A stretch of DNA of 64,000 bases from NCBI RefSeq assembly GCF_000208865.1, contig NC_018397.1:5423748-5487747 (forward strand). The letters are read 5' to 3'. Below, piece by piece: positions 54,471-64,000 of the stretch. This DNA comes from Neospora caninum Liverpool. Taxonomy: Eukaryota; Apicomplexa; Conoidasida; Eucoccidiorida; Sarcocystidae. Numbering within the stretch: the first letter of the stretch is position 1; each line of letters opens with the position of its first letter. The notes below the pieces were generated by a model that ran no database searches, was not told the origin of the DNA, and saw only the letters and a program-made list of their open reading frames with translations. Position numbers and translations under genes: made by a program.

Positions 54471-56799
54471 AGCATGCAGTGCAGCCCCCAAGGCCCTAGG
54501 GGATGCGTGGAACCAAGTCTACTGAGTGCGCGCCGCGACAGAGACGTTAGCGCTTTTAAAGCAATGATTGGAGCTCAGGCCGACGTGATGAGGCGGCAGG
54601 GACGAGGACAAAGGGAGGGCTTCTGATATAGCAGTTCGACTTTGTCCTGGACGGAAGGCCTCAGCGCTTTCTGTGGCAGATACTAACGGGGAACAAAGCT
54701 CGCTATACCATGTTCAGAGACATATCCTCATACAGGGTGTTCACAGATACACACATGTGTAAATATGTATGTTCGTACGTATGAAGGAGAATCGACTCTT
54801 ACACCAATCGAATTGCTGCGGAGGATGGGGGGTTGTTACATTCCGACTTTTTCCCGGACGTTTTCCATACGCTTGCACGTTGCGTGGGTGTTCCTGGGCG
54901 GACGCCCATAGTCGTTGCCTTCCGCCTTCAGAAACAGCTTAGAGCCAAGCGCGTTTCAACCTCACGGCGGTGGCTGGGAAAAGCTTGGGTCCGGCGCGGA
55001 GCTTTATCTTCGGACCCGCGTTGCTTTCGACCCCACGTAGCGTGTCTAGGATAATACAAGGCCCAGCCGTCCCGCCACGGCTCAAGCGGCGTTACCCCGT
55101 ACCGTCTTCAGTAAAGATGGACTGGTGACGACGACCCGCTCACAGAGATCAAGGATTCTGTAGTTTACATGTTAAAGGGATACCTGTACTGAAAACGCGA
55201 TTAGATGCCCACTTTCCCTAGGACGGCGCGTACCGCTCGCAGTCCTGCAACGTGGCTTGTTTCCCCGAGAAAAAAACCAAAGCTTACCTATGGACTTTTA
55301 ACCCACGATGAATGTGACTCTAATTTTGTTATTCCCAAGGAAGCGTTGTCACACTTGACATTTTTTTCACCAGTTCCCCGTTCCGCAAAATAGGTGAACC
55401 CGTTGCAATCATGGTCGACGGATGGGCACTCTTAAATCGAACGGCACACCTGTCGATATTGCTCATCCAGACGAAGCGCGCGTAACCTTCGAACGCTCTT
55501 CTTAGCTTGTGTGCGTTTGCATTGCCCATTCCCTTTGCGACTCCCCATTCTGTCGAAGTCACAACGCACTCTGTAAAATAATAGACACTTCACTGCCTCA
55601 CGTTTCTCTATTGGCGCCTCCTGCCCCAGCTCTCCTAATGGATTGCTGAACGGCCCTCCTGCCCCACCAAACCACCGCCGTGTTCAGCGTTCGTTTTTTT
55701 CTAAAAATCTTCTGGTCTCCCTGGCTAACACCAGAGGTGGAAGGCATCTCGAGAATGCTCCTGCATCAGTACCTGCAGTTTACGTCCTAACAAAAAGTGT
55801 AACCGTGTACCGCCTTGAATAGATGCGTGCCTCGTTTACGGAGAAATGCTGCCTGTAATACACATCGCGAAAAAAAGTGGTACAAACTCGCGTCCCACGA
55901 ACTGCCTCCAATACTGGGATGTGACGGAGCAGCACTCCGTCTTGAGTATATGGACTGGTGTCTTCTTTGCTAGGGCGACTGGGAAAGGAGGCCAAGCGTA
56001 GCTACGAGGGCAATCTCGCGCAGGTATTACAGTACGTTTCTCCTCTGTTCGCCATGCTCGTCTCATGAACGCGTGTGCGTTGCTCCACATCTCTCGCTTA
56101 CTCGAGAAATAGCTGGATGTGTCGACTGAACGAGCCCAGGGAGCACATGGTATGCGTGTTCGGCCACACCGTCAACCAGAGAAGCGGCGCCGCCGGGTCG
56201 GAAGACGCTACACACGCGCAAATCCGGTACACAGCAGAACGTTTCGCTTTCCCGTAAAGTTGGCAGTCAGAAAAACTGAGTCAGGCGGTGGTTTTGCAGT
56301 GCTCCCGTTGAAGCAAATCTGTTTATCTGTAGCACAGGCCGGAGGCGCCTCACGCGTTCCTCAATTCTCCACGGCAGTGGCAGCCACAGACCGCACTGTA
56401 CAGAGGATATGTACATCGACAAGGAGTCGAGACCTGCGCAGTGTTTTCACCGCGACCTCAGCAGTCCCAAAAGGAACGCAGGCATGCAGTCCTCTGCCGG
56501 ACGGGTATTGGTCCCAGAATATCGCGACTCTAGGCACAACACACCCTCAGAACAGCACATACAAAAGTGCAAGCCGTCCACACCAATCACAATGTATAGC
56601 TGTGTCAATCTACAAAAATCGATACGGCCACATACGGAGGAACCCCGGCATGTACCTATATATATGCAAATAGATGCATATATGGGTATATAAATATACA
56701 TATCAGTACAGAGAATGTTTACCAAAACCTCTCTCTGTCCCTGTTCCGACAGCGTGCAAGGTTATATGTCGTTCCTTCGATGCTCTGTTCCCTTTCTCT
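54471..56799. other. Convergent intergenic region, gene-poor
   Basis: Between the transporter stop (plus) and the peptide deformylase stop (minus). Scattered short frames, none with a good ATG and coding character. AT-rich, with short TATATA patches near 56650-56700. Confidence 0.5.
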
Positions 56800-57934
56800 T
56801 CACGCCTTGGCTCTGTCTACAAAAAGAATGCCGTGAAGGTGATCGATCTCGTGCTGCACTACTCGTGCCTCCAAGCCCGACAAGTTCACTTCGTGCTGGT
56901 CCCCCTCGAGGCTCGTGTAACGAACACGGGCATGCATCGGTCGCTCGACAGGCGCGAAGACGCCCGGGACAGAGAGGCAGCCTTCGACGTCAGAGACAAG
57001 GGGGCCAGAGAGCGAGAGAATCCGTGGATTGAGGAAAACTCGCTCCTGAGAAACCTCGCGAAAGCCACCAGTCGGATTCCAGACAATCATCTGCAGGCTG
57101 AGGCCAACCTGAGCAGAAGACGAACGCAAAGGGAAGGAAGAAAGGCCTGCAGGTGAAGCGACTAGGCTATTGCGGCGCCACGGCTGCGTGTCGTTTTCGC
57201 TCCAAAAACCAGAACCAGCGTTGTGTTCACTCGCTGGACGCCATCCGCGAAAAAAACAAACTGGCAAATCTGCAGGCAGGCGGCTGTCCCTTCGAGATTT
57301 GAGAAACGCAGTCGCGCGGTGCTCGAGAGGCACAAAAAGGGAGGAAAACGACGCCACCGAAAAGAGAGGGGAAAAGAAGGGGCAGGCAAAGGGTTTTCGG
57401 GAAGAACACGGCGCAGAGTTGACGGAAGCCCATTTGCTTTCTCGGCAAGTGGGGACAGGATGAACAACTTCTCTTCCGCATCTCTCTCTTGAGCCCTCAA
57501 GTCACTCGATAGCGAAAAGATCTTTCATCCCATGGGCCGTTCCGCTCAACCTCCACGCCGATCTCCTTTCCCCACACGGATCCACAAAACGGGGACAGGG
57601 TCGCGTAAGAAGAGAGAGGGACACCACTGGCCAGGGCCTCCCTGCTTTGCGCGCGAGAAACACCTGCAAAACGCGCTATCGACACACGCTGCCTCTCGAA
57701 TGATAACAGACAATGGACGCTCGTAACGCCTTCTGGGGAAACGTTCCACGCTTGAAGCTACCCACTGCACGCGACTTCTTCGCACGAACTTGACACGTCA
57801 TACATATACATGCACATATGTATATGCTCATGAAATTGTATGTTTATCACCTATGTCGTTACATCTATTGGTGCACACACATCCTACATCTGACACGCAG
57901 TCAGCGGTGCAAAGGACTCGATTTAAACAAGACG

Positions 57935-57978
<44 letters not shown>

Positions 57979-58917
57979 GGGGCGGTCCGTGTAAACGTAT
58001 CGGTTGAAAAGGCGGATACTGAAGTGCAATCTGGCACGAGACACAGAAGAGGCGACGCGTTTCGTGGGCTCCTTGCGATGGGCTCGACGTCGGGTTCTTA
58101 CCTGAGGAGCAGCGAGGCCTATTCCTCCATCTCTGTACATGATAGCGAACAATTCTCTGGCTATGGCCTTCGTCTCTTTCGCCATCCAGTCTGCCTCGGG
58201 GTGAGAAGGAAGACGCAGGAGAGGATGGGGGGCGACCAAGACTTCTTTCTTGTCGGGCGTTTTCTGTCTCTCTGGAAAGAAAAAGTCTCTCTCTCTTGTT
58301 TCTCGCCCTTCTCGCTCGTTCCCGCACTCTTCTCTCTCGCCTCGCTGCTCTCTCTCGTCGCCTGTAAAAGGAGACGAGAGCTCGATAGACGACCTAGACA
58401 GTCGAGAAGAGCAGAGAGCTGCGGGAGGGTGCGGAGCGAAAGAAGAGAAAGGAGGCGAATAGGAGGTACAAGAACGGCGACACAGTGACGGGTGTAAGGG
58501 AAAAGACGGCAACAACCTGAACGCAGTGCTATGAGAGCGCTTGAGGAACGTTCCAGTGGAGGTTCTCGTGAAACGAGGGAAAGGAGCGACAGAAAAAGAA
58601 TGAGAGAGCGAGAAATAATCAGAAAGCGAGAAAGGGTAAAAGGCAGATGGAGAGAGGCAAACGAAAGAAGCTACTCCATGTGTTGTGTTGGGGGAGAGGA
58701 AGAACAGAGGCAAAAGAGAAAGAGGACGGGCGGAAGCCCGAAAAGACGAATGAGACAGAATTGACGGCGCAGGGTGTGATCCGAGGAGAAACTTTTCGTC
58801 TACATTCCCACGTGCAGGCAGGCACGCAGAGAAGGCGGTTGTCGCGAAAGCGCCGATGAAAAAGAGCAGACAGAAAAAAAGCTGAGAGGCTCCAACACGC
58901 GCCTTGAGGGCGAGCAT
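56800..58917 (-). CDS. PDF: Peptide deformylase, probably apicoplast-targeted
   Basis: Two minus-strand exons, 58917-58102 and 57108-56800, join in phase 0 (374 aa). The first in-frame ATG is at 58917. All three metallo-hydrolase motifs are intact: GGIGLAAPQ split from VGL by the intron, EGCLSVPG, and QHEIDHLHG (Cys and two His bind the metal, Glu is the base). It removes the formyl group from the N-terminal Met of organelle-made proteins. Residues 1-35 look like a signal peptide (LFFCLLFFIGAF). Residues about 36-225 are Ser/Phe/Arg rich, like a bipartite apicoplast transit region; part of this could be an unrecognised intron. Apicoplast location is inference from the family and this extension. 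Confidence 0.9.
57936..57978. repeat. ATAC tetranucleotide plus TA microsatellite
   Basis: (ACAT)n passing into (TA)n, within the single intron of the peptide deformylase gene. Confidence 0.9.
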
Positions 58918-60237
58918 GTCTGGAGCCAAACCAAAGTTGAAGGGACAGCAAAGGGGTGAGGAAACACAGACGAGACACGCAGCGCTCCGTCCCTCTCAGG
59001 GGTTTCCTAGGTGTCTCCGATTGTGATACACACCGAAACGAGCGTAGATACAAATTGTAACGGACAGTAGAAAAAACCGAAAAAGAAAGGCGAAAAAAAG
59101 GAATGATGCATCCCCAGACAACCCTCGACCAGGACCGGAGAGGTCGTGGATGGCTGCATTGGCCGTCGTCACCGTTGCGAGGAAAAACAGAACCTTTTCT
59201 CCTCTTCACGAGGAAACTTCTATGGAGACACACGAAGGAGTTCGAAAAGGAAAAAACTGTCCAAAGAGTGGAGAAATACCGAACATGCTTTTCGAGGAGA
59301 CACTCGCATGCGGTGTGCATGCATCGTCTCCGGTGTCGGTGACCCCCAACAAGCGAAGACAGCCCAGCAGTTGCACGCGTTTTCACCTGAAGGGTTTTCT
59401 TTGCGTTCTTCTCCATTGTCGGTTCTAAGAGCCTCTACACGCAAATCCCTCTAGTCAAGAGTGACGCAGCTTTACTTCCCTTTTCCCCTTCCACATTCTT
59501 CCTCTCTTCCTACTTTCGTTTCCTCTTGCTGGAGCTCCTGCAGCCAAACCCGAGCTGTCTGCCTGTGAGTCTTCGCTTCCTCGGTCTCGGCCCTTGGAAG
59601 CGTTTACTTTTTTTTCCTTTGCTTCCTTTCTCTTGCTTCCTCCTCTCTCCAGCTCTCTTCGTTTTTTTTCCATCTCAGAGTTCCGTGGTCACGTGCATGT
59701 GACCCGCGAGAGCCTGTGCAAGTGTTTCGCTGTTCCCTCTCTTCCGGAGCGCGTCTTCGTCCTGTCCGTGTTCTCTTCCTTTCTGCATCTTGCCTTTGTT
59801 CTCGCGTTTCGTCTTCTGGTTTGACGACCTTGACTCTCGCTTCCTCCACTGCTACCTTCTTCTCTCCCGTCTTCTCTCACCCTTCTTCTCTCCCTTCTTC
59901 TCTCCCTTCTTCTCTCCCTTCTTCTCTCCCTTCTTCTCTCCCTTCTCTCCTGTTGTCTTGTCAGCCAGCAGAGAGAAGATCGAGCGGCTGTTCAAGAGAA
60001 ATAGACGTGTCTCTCTCCAGCTGCCTCGCTTCACTTCCACTTCCTTCTGTCTCGTTCCTCTCTCTTTCTCCGTCTGCTTCGGCGTTCCTTCTTCAAACGC
60101 ACAAAAGGCCACACATTACGCGCCTGCTGTGTCGGCGTTCAAGAGCTCTTTCTCCGCTCCGCGGAACGACGCTCCGGTCCCACTTTCTTCCCCTTCGATC
60201 CCGCTTTATCTCTGAGTGGAAATCCCGACACCGCAAG
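58918..60237. other. Divergent upstream region, deformylase and ankyrin genes
   Basis: About 1.3 kb shared by two divergent genes. Its ankyrin-side half is strongly pyrimidine-rich on the plus strand and contains a 12-bp tandem array, so that gene probably has a long pyrimidine-rich 5' UTR. No other gene seen. Confidence 0.5.
59880..59950. repeat. 12-bp CCCTTCTTCTCT tandem array
   Basis: About six head-to-tail copies on the plus strand, roughly 290 bp upstream of the ankyrin ATG. Confidence 0.95.
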
Positions 60238-61861
60238 ATGGACAAACTTCGGAAGGCCGTGCAGAAGGGAGCCGTCGAGGACGTTCGAAGCCTCGTCTTC
60301 TCTGGTGCCGATGTCAACGCTCTCGACAAGAAAGGAGGTGCGAAAAAACCAAGCGGAAATAAAGCGAGCAGGAAGACAAGGGACGCAGAGACAAAGGGTG
60401 AAGGAAAGAACTGGGAAGAACGAGGGCTCGCGAGGACAAGTGGCGAAGGAGCTTGAGACCTGCTGAGGAGGAGAGAAACTGAAGAGAAGAAATGGGGGGA
60501 GACGGCGCGCGAGAGTCGACAGGGACGGACAGAGACAGGTGGAGTCGAGGAGAAAACGAGACAGACAAAAGTAGACGAAAGAGGAGAGACAGGAATTGAG
60601 GAAGAAGGACGACGAGCGGGGCAACGAAACAAGTGGGAGGGTGGCGCATCCGTGTTAGCATCGCGCGCCGCGTTGTGAGAAATAGGAAAGGAAAATGCAG
60701 AGGACGCAAACGGCTACTTGCGAATGAAAAAAAAAAGAAAGCGCAGGGAAGAAGATGCGCGGACCACGAAGTCACCGCCCCCCCCCTGGGAACACAGGCC
60801 GAAATACCCACAAAGACGTCCACAAACACACGAGACGAAACACGAAATGTTTGGAAGAGCGGAGAGACACAGAAACGCAGCCAAACGGCGAGACGGTGAG
60901 GAAGGCTGAGCCTACGCGGTACGCGACCGGGTTGGACAGCGGCGAGCAACGCGGCAGCCCCTTTCGGGTTTGTCTCTTCTCTTTTCTATCCTGGTGTGCG
61001 TGTCTTCTGGTCTGTGTAAATCGGATGCCGTCCTGCGTTGCCGGCTCCGGTTTTCCTCTGCAGTTAACGCTCTCCACGTGGCAGCGGAAATGAACGACCT
61101 GGAGCTTCTGGAGGCGCTGCTGGAGAGCCCAAAGGCGGATGTGAACATCGCCGACGTAAGTCGAAAAACTTTGCATGAATCCTTCTCGCCCGTTTAGCGC
61201 CTGCTGTGCATCTGCGTGTCGCGTTCTCGCCTGTGCATCAATCGCCTTTCCTGTCTCCGTCTCTCGCGTCTCCCTGAGTACTGGTGTGTTGGACAGCGCT
61301 TCACCAGCTTGCATCTCTCAGCCGAACGCCCCGGCAGGTGCCCACGTTTTCTTCACTCCTCATTTTTATGCACACTTCCACCTTTTCGATCATGTGTTGG
61401 TTTGAGTATATTTGCGTCGGTAGAATTACATGAGCGGCCGCATCGACTGAAGACATAGTCACGAACGGGCATTCGGTGGTAATGTGAGGCCTGCAAGGAG
61501 AAAAGAGAGGAGAGGTGACAGAGAAGGAAGAGGGAAGGAGAGAGATGTGCGGAGGGCGAGAAAAAGGAAGAGACGGCGCGACAGACAAAGGCCGTTCTTG
61601 TTTTACTCTTGTCCCGCGCTTGTCGTGTCTTCGCGTGCTTCTCGTCACACCAGCAGGTTCAAGGCTGGACGCCGATCGTCCACTGTCTCTGTGCCTCAGG
61701 GGGAGACCTTTCTATCCTTCGGCGCCGTAAGTGTCTCCTTTGTCCCTTTGCCGTCTTCATGTCCTCTCATATTGCACTTGCTCACTCGCTCCCTGATTAG
61801 TGGAACACTTTTCGGCCCTCGCCCGCACTACTCCAAGTCAATATCGACATATATCTATATC

Positions 61862-61892
<31 letters not shown>

Positions 61893-63951
61893 AGATACGT
61901 AGATATCTACATATATGCATGCAGACATCTATGCATGCAGCCACCAATGCATATAAACATATATATATATATATATATATATATGAATATATGCATATTT
62001 GGCGCGCGTAGGAACAGTTGTAATCATCAATGAGTGCAAACGCGTATTTTTTTTTTCTATCGCCATCCCCATATAGCTCCTTTTGTCGCAATGTAAATAT
62101 GTTTATATACATATATGTACGGATGTATTTATGTTCGCTTGTCGGAATGATAATGTGAGATTTCTTTGGTGTCTTTGCATGCCTGGATGTCTGGAGGCGT
62201 GGTCGGCGGGATCGCGGCGTTGCTCAAGAAGAAAGCTTTTGCCTGTTTTTTTGTACGTCTCTTCCTTCTTGGTGTCTTTCGGTGCTCAGTTCTCAAGGTG
62301 CCCAACTGCAGCGTCAACACCCCAGACCTGGATGGCAACACCGTAAGAGACCGAAAGGCCCATTTTGGCAAAAACGATACTCCCATTGGTCTGCATGCAA
62401 CCGCTCTGGGACGCATGCACTCATCCCACTTTAGAAACTCATATATATATATATATATATATAGGTACGCCCACATGAAACAAATAATATGTATATTTGT
62501 ACCTATATCTAGAGATATAGGCACATACCTTCACAACTCGGGAGGATTGTTGTATCTAACTGCATGGAGAGATACCTATGCCGTTGCGTCAGTTTGTGTA
62601 GATTTGTCTAGTCTTTTTTGCCTCTCCTATATAAGTATATATACACATATATATATATATATATTTATATGTATATTCATGTATATCCATACATACGACA
62701 TAGGGCGACACTGCAATGCAGCAAAGGATGAGGGACGATACGAAACGGGAGAGTTTGTTCATCAGGAGAGGCATTCTTTGCCAGGCAGTTTCGCGCGTCA
62801 GTGTCCTTGGCCTTGATGGCTGTTCAGACACCCGAGGTCGTCTTGCCGCTTCTGTTCTCGCCGCGCGGCTCGTTATCGCCTTTCCCTTCCCCTGCACTGT
62901 CTTTTGCTCAGGCGCTTCACTGGGCGGCAAGTGAGAGAATCTCAGACCAGAAAAGCAGTGTCCGTGTTGTTTGCTGCCGTTCCCTCGGCGAGTGAAGGAA
63001 AGGGGAAGAAGGGGAGCGCGGGAGAGTCCGGTTTCGTGAGGAATGCGGCGGATCGCGGAGGCTCCTCGGATACACGCCAGTGAGCTCGCGCGGCTTGGAA
63101 GAAAGCGCCGAGAGGGTGCGTGTCAGCCCGGCCAGCGAGCAAGAACAGAGGGGACCAGTCTTCGCCGCCACAGTGTGTCTCCACGGCGCGGGGACTTGCG
63201 TTTATGCGAGACCATTTGCCTTTTTTTTCTTTGCTGCATTGCCCTTGGCAGCATGTTGTGCGTTGTGCCGCCTACTCTCTGCGGCGTTTCTCAGTGCTGA
63301 ACCAACCGGAGGCTGCCGAGCTCCTCATCAACCGGGGCGCACACAGAAACGCCGTCAACAATGCAAAAGGTAACTCCACGCATACACAAAGTGCCGATGG
63401 AGACCTATCTGCATGTGCAAGACTCGGTAGAGGTAAATATACATGTGGAGGAATCAGCTGACCTTTTTTTAGGGATGCTGCTTGAACACACCAAACGCAT
63501 GCACCTGTGAATTCGCGTGTCGCCGCGTCGCCAAGTCACCGCCTGTCTCTTGTCGCAGAGAGAGATAGTGTCATCCGTGTGCGTCCGCCGTGCAAAAATT
63601 GGTGTCATGTGTTCCTACCGTTGGTCCTATCGCGGTGGCCCTGCGGATTCTTTCTACGTGTGTAGAGGGACAGACGTCTGGATGTTTGTGCATCCCTGCG
63701 CAAACTGTTTCGTGGCTGCCTACCTCAAAGACAGGCCGACGAGGTAGGTCGTCTCCGGAGGCTCCAGCCAGGGGCTTCGGCCGTTCTGCGTTTCTTGCCG
63801 AGAACCAGTACGAACTCGCAAAAAAATACCTTTTCCTTTCAGAGACGCCTCTGCACGTGGCGCTGAAAGAGGGCAACGAAGAGACAGTTGAGATGCTGGT
63901 CGAGAAGAACGTGGATGTGAATGCAAAAAGTGCAGACGGCAAAACTCCCCT
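60238..63951 (+). CDS. Ankyrin-repeat protein (3' partial)
   Basis: Seven exons join in phase and the gene runs off the window: 60238-60337, 61064-61155, 61657-61726, 62290-62342, 62912-62930, 63295-63369, 63843-63951. The ATG at 60238 is the first in its frame. The product opens directly into ankyrin repeats with no signal peptide: MDKLRKAVQKGAVEDVRSLV, NALHVAAEMNDLELLEALL, GWTPIVHCLCASGGDLSILRR, ALHWAAMLNQPEAAELLIN, and TPLHVALKEGNEETVEMLVE. At least five repeats are visible. Introns cut at changing places within repeats. One exon is only 19 nt and encodes ALHWAA. Ankyrin stacks bind partner proteins; no partner or catalytic domain is visible in the part present. Probably cytosolic or nuclear. 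Confidence 0.85.
61854..61984. repeat. Cluster of TA microsatellites
   Basis: (TA)n runs at about 61854-61888 and 61959-61984 with ATGCATGC between them, in an intron of the ankyrin gene. Confidence 0.9.
62440..62672. repeat. TA microsatellites in ankyrin intron
   Basis: (TA)n runs at about 62440-62463 and 62645-62672, separated by AT-rich sequence, in the intron before the 19-nt exon. Confidence 0.9.
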
Positions 63952-64000
63952 GTGAGACATTCTCCCGCGCACCTCTCCTTTTCTGTATTATATATTCACT

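Noticed and set aside
54833..55054. 73-codon frame in the transporter/deformylase spacer
   Set aside because: Starts with TTG, no similarity, no splice partners.

Overview
This is 64 kb of nuclear DNA from an apicomplexan, most likely a tissue-cyst coccidian (Toxoplasma gondii or a close relative such as Hammondia or Neospora). The grounds are GC-rich genes with many short introns, long TA microsatellites in introns and spacers, frequent GCATGC motifs, an apicoplast-type peptide deformylase, an ApiAT-like transporter, and small signal-peptide proteins of dense-granule type. The species call is inference. No rRNA, tRNA, CRISPR array, transposon or bacterial operon was seen.

Layout: (1) 2-8220, plus strand, 5' end off the window: a ubinuclein/HPC2-like histone-chaperone subunit. 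(2) 10427-10930, plus: a small secreted two-hydrophobic-segment protein resembling GRA3 in layout, inside a lower-GC, gene-poor island (about 8.3-14.4 kb). (3) 14527-21510, plus: a RluA-family RNA pseudouridine synthase whose motif II reads HRLG, not HRLD. (4) 27905-24108, minus: LEO1 of the Paf1 complex. (5) 30735-35403, plus: riboflavin kinase behind a long N-terminal part with a degenerate HAD-like segment. (6) 46163-38374, minus: replication helicase subunit MCM3. (7) 48306-48851, plus: a second small secreted/membrane protein. (8) 51775-54470, plus: an ApiAT-like MFS transporter. (9) 58917-56800, minus: peptide deformylase with an N-terminal targeting extension. (10) 60238-63951, plus, 3' end off the window: an ankyrin-repeat protein.

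Exon models were built by hand from homology, splice consensus and phase. The pseudouridine synthase, LEO1, riboflavin kinase, MCM3, transporter and deformylase models run in phase from ATG to stop. The ubinuclein-like model has one unresolved stretch (6229-7443). There is no operon logic. LEO1/RFK, MCM3/secreted protein and deformylase/ankyrin are divergent pairs sharing upstream regions. Pseudouridine synthase/LEO1 and RFK/MCM3 are convergent pairs. Functionally the window mixes chromatin and transcription (ubinuclein, LEO1), replication (MCM3), RNA modification, cofactor synthesis, organelle protein maturation, nutrient uptake and probable secreted host-interface proteins.

The most unusual observations are the loss of the catalytic aspartate in the pseudouridine synthase, the G-K-S (not A/S-K-S) P-loop in MCM3, the degenerate HAD-like part plus a paired CxxC linker on riboflavin kinase, two GC-AG introns, and a 19-nt micro-exon in the ankyrin gene.
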